From: an uncultured Prevotella sp.
GTDB taxonomy: Bacteria > Bacteroidota > Bacteroidia > Bacteroidales > Bacteroidaceae
Reading direction: 5' to 3'
Assembly (NCBI GenBank): GCA_905234355.1
Contig: CAJOHP010000068.1
Coordinates: forward strand, 1 to 18,897
DNA length: 18,897 nucleotides
Shown here: piece after piece, positions 6,073 through 12,839 of the stretch
Numbering within the stretch: position 1 is the stretch's first letter
Layout: each line of letters opens with the position of its first letter
The notes under the pieces: model-generated
Told to the model about the DNA's origin: nothing
Seen by the model: only the letters and a program-made list of their open reading frames with translations
Databases searched by the model: none
Position numbers and translations under genes: made by a program

Positions 6073-6168
6073 GTAGGGACGGGCTTTATGCCTGTCAGCC
6101 ATTGCCCGGCACGTAAGTGTTGAAAGGGCAGCCCCATGGTGGCGGACAGGCATAAAGCCCGTCCCTAC
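6073..6168. repeat. REPIN-like double palindrome
   Basis: Two perfect 24-bp inverted arms (6073-6096 and 6145-6168) are separated by 48 bp. Each arm starts, on its own strand, with GTAG and then forms a small hairpin of its own (GACGGGC, TTTAT loop, GCCTGTC with one G-T pair). Outside the perfect arms the similarity continues for about 12 bp with a few changes. A GTAG head plus an imperfect hairpin, in two inverted copies, is the plan of REP doublets (REPINs) mobilised by RAYT transposases. No transposase is in the window. Confidence 0.7.
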
Positions 6169-6286
6169 GAGTGGATGGCACGGCTAATAACTCTTGGCGA
6201 TGGACAATTCTCAATAATTCTCCTTTCAAACATAGAACCCACCTTAAAAATATCCATTAAATAGCCGTGTTTTGCAAAAATATTAC

Positions 6287-6294
6287 TATCTTTG
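6287..6294 (+). promoter_or_regulatory. -7 promoter element of the ATPase gene
   Basis: TATCTTTG matches TAnnTTTG. It lies 17 bp before an ATG at 6312 and 47 bp before the preferred ATG at 6342, which argues against the longer reading frame from 6267. TTTG words at 6271-6274 lie upstream. Confidence 0.6.
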
Positions 6295-6341
6295 CAACCG
6301 ATATTAATTTAATGCGCATTAACTTAACGGACGAACGAGAT

Positions 6342-7658
6342 ATGAGATTCTACGACAGAGAAAAGGAGCTGAATATACTTCAAAACAACTGGGAACAGAC
6401 ATCCGAACGGGGCCGAATGACCGTCCTCATCGGGCGAAGGCGTATTGGCAAAACCACGCTGCTGACGAAAAGCGCTGAGGACGGTCATCAGCCGTTACTC
6501 TATCTCTATGTATCAAAAGACAACGAGCGGGTGCTGACAGGAAAATTTCAGGATGCAGCAGAGCTGTCACTTGGAATGCAGATATTCGGGCGTATGGAAA
6601 CCTTTGCCCAACTGTTTGAGCAGTTGCTGCGCTTCGGACAACAGAATCACTTTACGCTGGTCTTCGATGAGTTTCAGAATTTTCTTAAAGTCAACAGTGC
6701 CATTCCCAGCCACATACAAGACCTTTGGGACCGTTATCATGAAACATCCAAGGTGAACATGATTGCATGTGGCAGCATCTACAACATGATGCACAAAATA
6801 TTCGACAACGAAGACGAGCCGCTTTATGGTCGGCAGGATTGTCGCCTGAATATGCAGCCATTCAGAATCAGCATACTGAAACAGATTCTTCATGACCATA
6901 ATCCCAGATACACCTCTGAAGATCTCCTATGCCTGTATGCACTGACTGGCGGTGTGGCCAAGTATGTCGCATGGCTGATGGATGCCAAGGCAACCACAAA
7001 GCCAAAGATGCTGCGATGGGTCACTCAGGCTGGGTCGCCGTATCTCTCTGAGGGAACAGAACTGATTATGTCGGAGTTTGGCAAGGACTATGCCAACTAT
7101 CTGAGCATCTTGCAACTGATTGCCTCCGGCATGAACACTCAAAGCGAAATAGACGGTGCCATTGGTAAGAATACAGGTGCATATCTCGATAATCTGGAAG
7201 AAGACTATAGTTATATTCACCGCAAACAGCCAATGTTTAGCAAACCCAACGGCAGAAACTCCAGGTGGCAGTTGGATGACTGTTTCCTGCGTTTCTGGTT
7301 CCGTTTCGTCATGCGCAATCAGGCACTTGTAGAAATGGAACGCAATGACCTCCTGCTGGAAATCGTAGAGAAAGGCTATGAGCAATATTCTGGTCTTGTG
7401 TTGGAACAGTACTTCCGCCAGAAGTGGATGGAGGAAGAACGGGTAACATCTGTAGGCAATTATTGGGATCGTAAAGGACTGAACGAGATTGACATGATAG
7501 CATTGAACGACATCGACAAAACTGCAACTGTAGCTGAAATCAAGCGCCAGCGAAGGAAATTCAGTCCCGCAGAACTCGCAGAAAAGACATCTGCCCTTAA
7601 CAAAGAATTGGCAAAATATGCCGTTACACAGAGAGGTTTGTCTATGGAGGACATGTAG
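6342..7658 (+). CDS. AAA ATPase with DUF234/nuclease-like C-terminus
   Basis: A 438-residue protein of the archaeal-type ATPase family (PF01637-like) with a DUF234-like tail. It begins MRFYDREKELNILQNNW, the usual start of this family, so ATG 6342 is preferred to ATG 6312 or 6267. The Walker A loop GRRRIGKTT is at 31-39 and Walker B is LVFDEFQ at about residue 112. A winged-helix-like middle section follows. Near the C-terminus NEIDMIAL and then VAEIKRQ give the acidic and ExK pattern of PD-(D/E)xK nuclease folds, to which DUF234 has been related. These proteins are scattered and mobile in Bacteroidota and archaea and have no settled function; links to defence or DNA processing are guesses. 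The gene is AT-richer than its neighbours, preceded by a REPIN-like element and closed by its own terminator, which fits recent acquisition. Confidence 0.8.
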   Translation: MRFYDREKELNILQNNWEQTSERGRMTVLIGRRRIGKTTLLTKSAEDGHQPLLYLYVSKDNERVLTGKFQDAAELSLGMQIFGRMETFAQLFEQLLRFGQQNHFTLVFDEFQNFLKVNSAIPSHIQDLWDRYHETSKVNMIACGSIYNMMHKIFDNEDEPLYGRQDCRLNMQPFRISILKQILHDHNPRYTSEDLLCLYALTGGVAKYVAWLMDAKATTKPKMLRWVTQAGSPYLSEGTELIMSEFGKDYANYLSILQLIASGMNTQSEIDGAIGKNTGAYLDNLEEDYSYIHRKQPMFSKPNGRNSRWQLDDCFLRFWFRFVMRNQALVEMERNDLLLEIVEKGYEQYSGLVLEQYFRQKWMEEERVTSVGNYWDRKGLNEIDMIALNDIDKTATVAEIKRQRRKFSPAELAEKTSALNKELAKYAVTQRGLSMEDM

Positions 7659-7705
7659 AAAAGTGATAGCATGAATCTTTTTTTGTGCTGTGTCTTCACC
7701 CGCAT

Positions 7706-7725
7706 AGGTCTTACAGACCTTTTTT
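7706..7725 (+). terminator. Terminator of the ATPase gene
   Basis: A perfect 6-bp stem (AGGTCT and AGACCT) around a 3-base loop, followed by five more T, 47 bp after the stop codon. Confidence 0.85.
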
Positions 7726-7770
7726 CATATTTTTCTTGCTGAAGCGTGCTTGAGTTACCCGACTTTTTCG

Positions 7771-7778
7771 TAACTTTG
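7771..7778 (+). promoter_or_regulatory. Promoter of the cytidylate kinase-like gene
   Basis: TAACTTTG matches TAnnTTTG; TTGA at 7750-7753 lies 17 bp upstream as a possible -33 element. The ATG is at 7815, so an in-frame ATG at 7746 falls upstream of the promoter and is rejected. Confidence 0.65.
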
Positions 7779-7814
7779 CGGCGTATTAAAGAAAAAGAAA
7801 AGAAAAAAATAAAG

Positions 7815-8465
7815 ATGAACACGAAGGAGAAATTTGTCATCACCATCAATCGTGAGATGGGCAGTGGCGGCCGCACCGTGGGTGAGAAGGTGGCCGGGCG
7901 CCTGGGCGTGAAGTTCTACGACAAGGCGCTGCTCAAGGCGCTGCAGGAGCGCTACGACCTGACCACGGAGGAGATAGAGCGCATGAAGGGCCGCAACCAC
8001 AGCTGGTGGGCCGACTTCAACCGCATCTTCTCCCTGGGCTACGCCATGTCGCAGTCGTACTATCGCAACGGCGTGATCAACGAGCCCGACCTGCTCACCA
8101 CCGACGAGATGTTTGCCACCGAGTGCGAGATACTGCAGGGCATCGCCGAGAGCGAGTCGTGCGTGATAGCGGGGCGCAGCGGCTTCTACGTCTTCCGCGA
8201 GCACCCCAACCACCTGAGCATCCTCATCCAGGCCTCGCTGGAGCAGCGCATCTCGCGGCTGATGGCCAAGCGGGGCATCAGCCGCGAGGAGGCTGCCGAG
8301 TTGATAGCCCAAGTGGACAAGATGCGTGAGAACTACGTGCAGCGCTACACCGGCACGTCGCGCTACGACACGCGCAACTACGACCTGGTGGTCTCCATGG
8401 ACGGCAAGACGGAGGACGAGGTGGCCCTGCTGATCCTGAGCTACATCGGCGCCGGCGGTCAGTAG
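7815..8465 (+). CDS. Cytidylate kinase-like family protein
   Basis: A 216-residue protein of the cytidylate kinase-like family (PF13189-like). It opens with VITINREMGSGGRTVGEKVA, where the glycine-rich loop GSGGRTVG replaces the classical Walker A and lacks its lysine, as is usual for this family. Further segments seen are KFYDKALL (nucleoside-site region), CVIAGRSGFYVF (about residues 116-127), and an Arg-rich lid near RISRLMAKRGISREEA. Cytidylate kinase converts CMP to CDP, but these stand-alone Bacteroidota paralogues have not, to my knowledge, been shown to do so, and the true Cmk is a separate gene. A poly-A/G leader precedes the start and no Shine-Dalgarno is visible. Its last 7 bp overlap the convergent lipoprotein gene. 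Confidence 0.85.
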   Translation: MNTKEKFVITINREMGSGGRTVGEKVAGRLGVKFYDKALLKALQERYDLTTEEIERMKGRNHSWWADFNRIFSLGYAMSQSYYRNGVINEPDLLTTDEMFATECEILQGIAESESCVIAGRSGFYVFREHPNHLSILIQASLEQRISRLMAKRGISREEAAELIAQVDKMRENYVQRYTGTSRYDTRNYDLVVSMDGKTEDEVALLILSYIGAGGQ

Positions 8466-9565
8466 CCGAAGGTGTAGGTCACGGTGGTGCCCAGCCGGTC
8501 GTCGGTCACCCTCATGCGGCTCACGCTCTGGTCGGCGTTGAGCTCGGTGTCTATGCTGATGCTGCGCTGCCGCGAGGTGGCGCCGGCGAGTATGCTGGTG
8601 CTGCGCACGTAGCGGAACATGGAGAGCAGGAGCATGGGGTGGCACTCGCCGAAGCCGAGCATCAGCTGGTTGACGTCGACCGACTGGTGGCGGTTGTCCT
8701 TGGCGCTATATCTCAGCTGGAACGCCTCGTTGCAGATGTCCTGTCCGGTGCGCAGACGGTGTATGTAGCGCAGGCTGTCGGCCCGGTGCAGGCTGTCGGC
8801 CGCGAGGGGCTGTCCGCCGAGCAGCAGGCCGTAGAGCTGGTAGCTGTTGCGGCGGTAGCTCACGAAGTTGAAGGCCTGCGTCATGTCGGCCGTCATGGCA
8901 TACTGGCTGTAGTACTGTGTGCGGTAGCCCAGGGTGTCCTGTTCGCCGATGAGCTCGGGCGCCTGATAGCCTATGTCCATGAGTCCGCGCACGGTGCCTT
9001 CGCCCCATGTCATGGTGACGATGCCCTCCGTGTTGTTGTAGCTGGCAGTGAGCACCGAGGTGGCTCCGGCCGCATTCTTGAGCTCGTAGCGCACGGGGCG
9101 TGCCTGACTGTCGTAGCTGATGGTGGCCAGGTAGCCGTCGGAGGAGCTGATGGTCTTCACCAGGGCGGCATGGCCCAGCGAGCCGTCGCCGCGGGTGGCC
9201 GTCTGTGTGTAGGTCCACGAGGCGTGGGCGTCGCCGGGATGGTCGGTGTCGGCTATGGAGAAGCGGGCCGTGCGGGCGGCGCCGGTGGTGTTCTGCTCGT
9301 AGGCCACCGTCAGGCGGTTGTAGGTGTTGGCACGCCCGGTGAGGTCGTGCAGCTGCACCCACGTGGCTTCGGGTGTCTCGGGCGTGATCTTCCACGGGCC
9401 GTAGGACACGAAGACGAGCGAGTCGGCCGTGGTGTTGGCATAGACGGCCGTGCCGGCGTAGGCAAACTGGAACCCGGCCCGGTAGGGGTCTTCGTCTTTC
9501 ATACACGAGGTGGCCAGCGCGCCTGCCACGGCGGCCAGCAGCAATGACTTGCAGATGTTGTTCAT
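8459..9565 (-). CDS. Surface lipoprotein with BACON-like domain
   Basis: A 368-residue predicted lipoprotein. The signal peptide ends in a lipobox, ALATSC, with the lipidated residue at Cys21; CMKDED follows, the Lys plus acidic pattern that acts as a lipoprotein export signal to the cell surface in Bacteroidota. Residues about 45-125 (PWKITPETPEATWVQL through ASWTYTQ) have the layout of a BACON domain: Trp, a turn, a beta strand with RTARFSI and a closing Gln. The second half, with short 'YxxxGxxxxY' strands such as ISYDSQARPVRYEL, resembles the DUF4595-type repeats of other Bacteroidales lipoproteins. The function is unknown; binding of a polysaccharide or another surface ligand is inference. 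It follows the S4 gene by 43 bp on the same strand and its tail overlaps the kinase-like gene by 7 bp. Confidence 0.75.
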   Translation of the reverse strand: MNNICKSLLLAAVAGALATSCMKDEDPYRAGFQFAYAGTAVYANTTADSLVFVSYGPWKITPETPEATWVQLHDLTGRANTYNRLTVAYEQNTTGAARTARFSIADTDHPGDAHASWTYTQTATRGDGSLGHAALVKTISSSDGYLATISYDSQARPVRYELKNAAGATSVLTASYNNTEGIVTMTWGEGTVRGLMDIGYQAPELIGEQDTLGYRTQYYSQYAMTADMTQAFNFVSYRRNSYQLYGLLLGGQPLAADSLHRADSLRYIHRLRTGQDICNEAFQLRYSAKDNRHQSVDVNQLMLGFGECHPMLLLSMFRYVRSTSILAGATSRQRSISIDTELNADQSVSRMRVTDDRLGTTVTYTFGY

Positions 9566-9608
9566 TTGTTTTTTTTTCTTTCTTTTCGTTGGTTATGTCG
9601 TGGTGTGA

Positions 9609-10052
9609 TCACTGCTCGTTGTCATCATCATCGTCGTCGTCGTCGTCCCAGCTGTCGAAGTCGAATCCCTCGAAGGCGGGTGCGGTGAAAGCGTCCATCT
9701 GCCTGCGGTCTTTCTTCGTGGGGCGTCCGGTGCCTCGTGCGCGGTCGACGAATCCGCTGATGCGTGTCATCTCGAGCAGCTCGTACTGGTCGGGTGGGGT
9801 GACGTTCTCATAGATTTCGGGCAGTAGCTTGGCGCCCACGCGCTGCTCCTGTGCCTTGAGAATCTTGAAGCTGTAGGTGACGGGCGATTTCCTCACGCAG
9901 ACGACCTCGCCCACCTTGACCATGCGCGAGGGCTTGACGGTGGTGCCAGCCACGCTGACGCGCCCGTTCTTGCAGGCGTCGGCGGCGATGGAGCGGGTCT
10001 TGAAGATGCGTGCAGCCCAGAGCCACTTGTCTATGCGTGCCTCGGTGTTCAT
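9609..10052 (-). CDS. S4-domain RNA-binding protein, Hsp15-like
   Basis: A 147-residue protein. The N-terminal S4 domain (residues about 6-60, RIDKWLWAARIFKTRS then GRVSVAGTTVKPS and VGEVV) matches Hsp15/HslR, which binds rRNA of stalled 50S subunits carrying nascent peptidyl-tRNA and helps to recycle them. The tail after RPTKKDRRQMDAF is acidic and ends in a run of nine Asp, which is longer than the usual HslR. That the pth gene, whose product frees peptidyl-tRNA, sits just upstream with a 4-bp overlap agrees with a role in rescue of stalled translation. The aspartate run is coded by an imperfect GAC/GAT tract (complement of the plus-strand repeat near 9620-9650), which may vary in length. 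HslR identity is by domain and context. Confidence 0.8.
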   Translation of the reverse strand: MNTEARIDKWLWAARIFKTRSIAADACKNGRVSVAGTTVKPSRMVKVGEVVCVRKSPVTYSFKILKAQEQRVGAKLLPEIYENVTPPDQYELLEMTRISGFVDRARGTGRPTKKDRRQMDAFTAPAFEGFDFDSWDDDDDDDDDNEQ

Positions 10053-10609
10053 TTCTTTCCCAGCTTGTTGTATTGGTTCATCGTGATGTCGATGCCTGCG
10101 AGCACGAAGCTTCGGAGCATCTCTACGGCGGTGTCGATGCTGGGCTGCAGCTGCTCGAGCTCCGCGGGGGAGAATCGCCCGAGCACCCAGTCTATCTGCC
10201 CGCCCTGCGGGTAGTCGTTGCCTATGCCCATGCGCAGTCGTGCATACTGCTGGCCTATGAGCTGCTGTATGTGTCCCAGGCCGTTGTGCCCGCCGTTGCT
10301 GCCGCTGGCCTTCATGCGGAAGGCGCCCAGGGGCAGGGCCACGTCGTCGCTGACGACAAGCAGCCGCTGCTGGTCTATGTTCTCCTTGTTCAGCCAGTAG
10401 CGCACGGCGTTGCCGCTGAGGTTCATGTAGGTCGAGGGCTTGAGCAGGAAGACCTTGCGGCCCTTGAGCGACGTCTCGGCCACGAAGCCGTAACGGCGGT
10501 CGTCAAAAACAGCATTGGATGCTTTCGCAAAAGCATCCAATACCATGAATCCAGCGTTGTGGCGGGTTCCCTCGTACTCTGTGCCGACGTTGCCCAGACC
10601 GACAATCAA
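10049..10609 (-). CDS. pth: Peptidyl-tRNA hydrolase
   Basis: A 186-residue enzyme that cleaves the ester bond of peptidyl-tRNAs released from stalled ribosomes. Core residues are present: GLGN (Asn7, counterpart of E. coli Asn10), TRHNAGF with the catalytic His17, VSDDVALPLG with the catalytic Asp, and SGSNGGHNGLGHI. The unusual point is the start. Bacteroidota Pth normally begins MKYLIVGLGN, and here the codons AAA TAC TTG ATT GTC (K-Y-L-I-V) are visible, but the codon where the ATG should be is CAC and no ATG or GTG lies between it and the in-frame TAA of rplY (10633-10631). Translation must therefore use TTG at 10609 or another rare codon. It overlaps the S4 gene by 4 bp. Confidence 0.9.
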   Translation of the reverse strand: MIVGLGNVGTEYEGTRHNAGFMVLDAFAKASNAVFDDRRYGFVAETSLKGRKVFLLKPSTYMNLSGNAVRYWLNKENIDQQRLLVVSDDVALPLGAFRMKASGSNGGHNGLGHIQQLIGQQYARLRMGIGNDYPQGGQIDWVLGRFSPAELEQLQPSIDTAVEMLRSFVLAGIDITMNQYNKLGKK

Positions 10610-10630
10610 GTATTTGTGCTGTGGGTGTGA

Positions 10631-11227
10631 TTACTCAGTGGCAGCAGCAGCGGCAGCCTTCGAGGCGCGGGTCTCCTTGACCGAGCACACCACCACCTGT
10701 GCGGGAGTGGCCAGCTCGAGGCCCTCGAAGCTCAGCTCGCCCACCTTGATGGCCTTGCCCAGACCGAGGCTGGTCACGTCGATGTCGAGTATCTCGGGTA
10801 TCTGCTTGTAGGGGGCTGTCACGTCTATCTTGCGGATGCTCAGGTTGAGCTTGCCGCCCTCACGCACACCCTGTGCCAGGCCGTTGAGCTTCACGGGGAT
10901 GCCCACGGTGATGGGCTTCTGCTCGTTGATCTCGTAGAAGTCGGCATGCAGCAGTGCGTCGGTCGTGGGGTGGAACTGCAGCTCCTTGATGATGGCCTTG
11001 TGCTCCTTGCCGTCGATGCTCAGGTTGCACACATACACGTGCGGGGTGTAGACAGCCTTGCGCAGCTCGGCATAGTTGGCCGAGAATGCCAGTGCCTTGG
11101 GCAGGCCCTTCTCGTCCTTGTCCTCACCATACAGGTTGCAGGGCACCAGACCCTCCTTGCGCATCAGCTTGGATGCCTTCTTGCCAGTCGTCTCGCGCTT
11201 CTGGCCGTTGATTGCGATTTCTTTCAT
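10631..11227 (-). CDS. rplY: 50S ribosomal protein L25 / general stress protein Ctc
   Basis: A 198-residue two-domain L25 of the long Ctc type. It begins MKEIAINGQKRETTGKKASK, with the L25 5S-rRNA-binding domain (residues about 1-95) and a beta-barrel TL5-like C-terminal domain (IPVKLNGLAQGVREGGKLN onward). An alanine-rich tail, KAAAAAATE, closes it. L25 binds 5S rRNA in the large subunit. It is the first gene of the unit rplY-pth-S4 gene-lipoprotein. The stop is followed after 21 bp by the presumed TTG start of pth, so translation of pth may depend on it. The leader is about 98 nt long. Confidence 0.93.
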   Translation of the reverse strand: MKEIAINGQKRETTGKKASKLMRKEGLVPCNLYGEDKDEKGLPKALAFSANYAELRKAVYTPHVYVCNLSIDGKEHKAIIKELQFHPTTDALLHADFYEINEQKPITVGIPVKLNGLAQGVREGGKLNLSIRKIDVTAPYKQIPEILDIDVTSLGLGKAIKVGELSFEGLELATPAQVVVCSVKETRASKAAAAAATE

Positions 11228-11330
11228 TGTCTTGTGTTACTCTAAATTAAGTGGATAAATTGAATGTTTTCTTTGCTTAATTCGCCATCACACGATTGTC
11301 GTTGTCGTTGTGCTTTCCGAAAAAGCGGTG

Positions 11331-11338
11331 CAAAGGTA
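11331..11338 (-). promoter_or_regulatory. Promoter of the rplY unit
   Basis: On the minus strand this is TACCTTTG, matching TAnnTTTG. Transcription would begin near 11325, leaving a leader of about 98 nt before the rplY ATG, long enough for feedback control, though I see no recognisable r-protein leader motif. Confidence 0.6.
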
Positions 11339-11422
11339 CGAAATAAATTGATAAATGACATCAGAAAGCCAATAATTTTTCAAAAAAACACGCTTTTTCT
11401 TGCACATTAGGGGGAAAATACC

Positions 11423-11430
11423 TAATTTTG
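11423..11430 (+). promoter_or_regulatory. Promoter of the nusB-yajC-ybbR-coaE unit
   Basis: TAATTTTG matches TAnnTTTG exactly; TTG at 11400-11402 lies about 20 bp upstream as the -33 element. The ATG of nusB follows 39 bp after the -7 element. It lies back to back with the rplY promoter. Confidence 0.65.
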
Positions 11431-11469
11431 CAATCGAATTGAGAGAAAAAAGGACCAAGATACCGAAAG

Positions 11470-12438
11470 ATGATCAACAGAGAACTTATAAGGATAAAAA
11501 TAGTGCAGTTGACCTACGCGTACTATCAAAACGGCAACAAAAACATGGATATAGCGGAGAAGGAGCTGTCCTTCAGCCTGTCCAAGGCCTATGACCTCTA
11601 CAACCTGATGCTGTCGCTGATAGTAGCCGTGACGAAGGAGGCCGGCCGCAGGCTGACGATAGCCCAGGGCAAGGCCCGCCGCGAGGGACTGCCCGAGCCG
11701 AGCCAGCGTTTTGTCTTCAACCGCTTTGCCCTGCAGCTCGAGAGCAACTACCAGCTGCAGGAGTTCTGCGAGACACAGAAGCGCTCGTGGGCCGACCATC
11801 CGGAGTTTGTGGGCAAGCTCTTCGAGCAGATAGAGCAGAGCCAGATATATAAGGAATATATGGCGAGCGACACCGAGGACTATGCCACCGACCGCGAGCT
11901 CTGGCGGCGCATCTACCGCACGCTCATCCAGGAGAACGAAGACCTCGACCAGCTGCTCGAGGAGCAGAGCCTCTACTGGAACGATGACAAGGAGGTGGTC
12001 GACTCCTTCGTGCTCAAGACCATCAAGCGCTTTGAGGAGAAAAACGGCAGCAAGCAGGAACTGCTGCCCGAATACGACTCCGACGACGAGCGCGACTACG
12101 CACGCAAGCTCTTCAGGGCCACCATACTCAATGCCGACGACTACCAGCACTTCATGACAGAGGCGTCGCGCAACTGGGACTTTTCCCGACTGGCATTCAT
12201 GGACGTCATCATCATGCAGATTGCCATCGCAGAGATGCTCACCTTCCCCAACATTCCCATCTCGGTGACCATCAATGAGTATGTGGAGCTCTCCAAGATA
12301 TACTCCACGCCGCGCAGCGGTGCCTATATCAACGGCATGCTCGACACCATCGCACGCCACCTCATACGCACAGGACGCATGATGAAGCAGATGACGCCGA
12401 GGAAGAAAGACGAACAGGACGAAAGCAAACTTTCATAA
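11470..12438 (+). CDS. nusB: Transcription antitermination factor NusB (long Bacteroidota form)
   Basis: A 322-residue protein, about twice the length of E. coli NusB, as is usual in Bacteroidota. It begins MINRELIRIKIVQLTYAYYQ, the typical start of these long forms. The all-helical NusB fold is at the C-terminus, with DWSRLAFMDVIIMQIAIAEM-like wording (seen as DFSRLAFMDVIIMQIAIAEM) and the closing NEYVELSKIYSTPRSGAYIN. NusB with NusE binds boxA in rRNA leaders and prevents early termination. The gene leads a plus-strand series in which yajC starts 27 bp later. The N-terminal half has no counterpart in proteobacterial NusB and may hold a second, diverged copy of the fold. Confidence 0.9.
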   Translation: MINRELIRIKIVQLTYAYYQNGNKNMDIAEKELSFSLSKAYDLYNLMLSLIVAVTKEAGRRLTIAQGKARREGLPEPSQRFVFNRFALQLESNYQLQEFCETQKRSWADHPEFVGKLFEQIEQSQIYKEYMASDTEDYATDRELWRRIYRTLIQENEDLDQLLEEQSLYWNDDKEVVDSFVLKTIKRFEEKNGSKQELLPEYDSDDERDYARKLFRATILNADDYQHFMTEASRNWDFSRLAFMDVIIMQIAIAEMLTFPNIPISVTINEYVELSKIYSTPRSGAYINGMLDTIARHLIRTGRMMKQMTPRKKDEQDESKLS

Positions 12439-12465
12439 AAACCATTTATACCAAACACTGACAAT

Positions 12466-12792
12466 ATGACAAGCATCATCCTTGCAGCACAGGCCGCACC
12501 CCAGGCCGGGGGCGGGGGCATGGGCATGATACTCATGATGGTGGCGCTCTTCGCCATCATGTACTTCTTCATGATCCGCCCGCAGCAGAAGAGACAGAAA
12601 GAGATACAGCGATTCCAGAGCGAGCTCACCGAGGGAACACCCGTCGTCACCGGCGGCGGCATCTACGGCACGGTGAAGAGCATCGACCTGGCAAAAAACA
12701 CCGTCGACGTGAAGATTGCGCGCGACGTCGTCGTCACCGTCGACAAGGGCAGCGTCTTCAAGGACATGGCCAACACCCCGCTGACCAAATAA
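12466..12792 (+). CDS. yajC: Preprotein translocase subunit YajC
   Basis: A 108-residue membrane protein with one transmembrane segment (residues about 19-38, MGMILMMVALFAIMYFFMIR) followed directly by RPQQKRQKE, the hallmark of YajC. The soluble part carries the GTPVVTGGGIYGTV and DVVVTVDKGSVF blocks. YajC associates with SecDF and helps membrane insertion and secretion. It sits between nusB and the YbbR-like gene, an order I know from other Bacteroidota. Confidence 0.93.
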   Translation: MTSIILAAQAAPQAGGGGMGMILMMVALFAIMYFFMIRPQQKRQKEIQRFQSELTEGTPVVTGGGIYGTVKSIDLAKNTVDVKIARDVVVTVDKGSVFKDMANTPLTK

Positions 12793-12810
12793 GAAAAAAC
12801 GTCGTCCACT

Positions 12811-12824
12811 CACACACACACACA
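12811..12824 (+). repeat. (CA)7 dinucleotide tract
   Basis: Seven CA units in the 47-bp gap between yajC and the GTG start of the YbbR-like gene. Its length could change by slippage and would alter spacing before the start codon. Confidence 0.8.
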
Positions 12825-12839
12825 ACATACTGCTGAGGC

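Larger units (their letters stand above)
6002..6341. other. Intergenic stretch with terminator, REPIN-like element and promoter
   Basis: These 340 bases between aldA and the ATPase gene contain no convincing gene. In order they hold the aldA terminator, a large double palindrome (6073-6168), an AT-rich stretch, and the promoter of the ATPase gene. An in-frame ATG at 6267 lies upstream of the promoter element, so it is not used as a start here. Confidence 0.65.

Noticed and set aside
7755..8645. Open frame of 296 codons on the minus strand opposite the cytidylate kinase-like gene
   Set aside because: His/Arg/Leu-rich low-complexity translation produced by GC-rich third positions; the plus strand has clear kinase motifs.
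8639..9547. Open frame of 302 codons on the plus strand opposite the lipoprotein
   Set aside because: No family signal; the minus frame has a signal peptide, lipobox and surface-export signal.
11228..11330. Riboswitch or r-protein leader before rplY
   Set aside because: The leader is long enough, but I could not find a convincing conserved stem or known leader motif.
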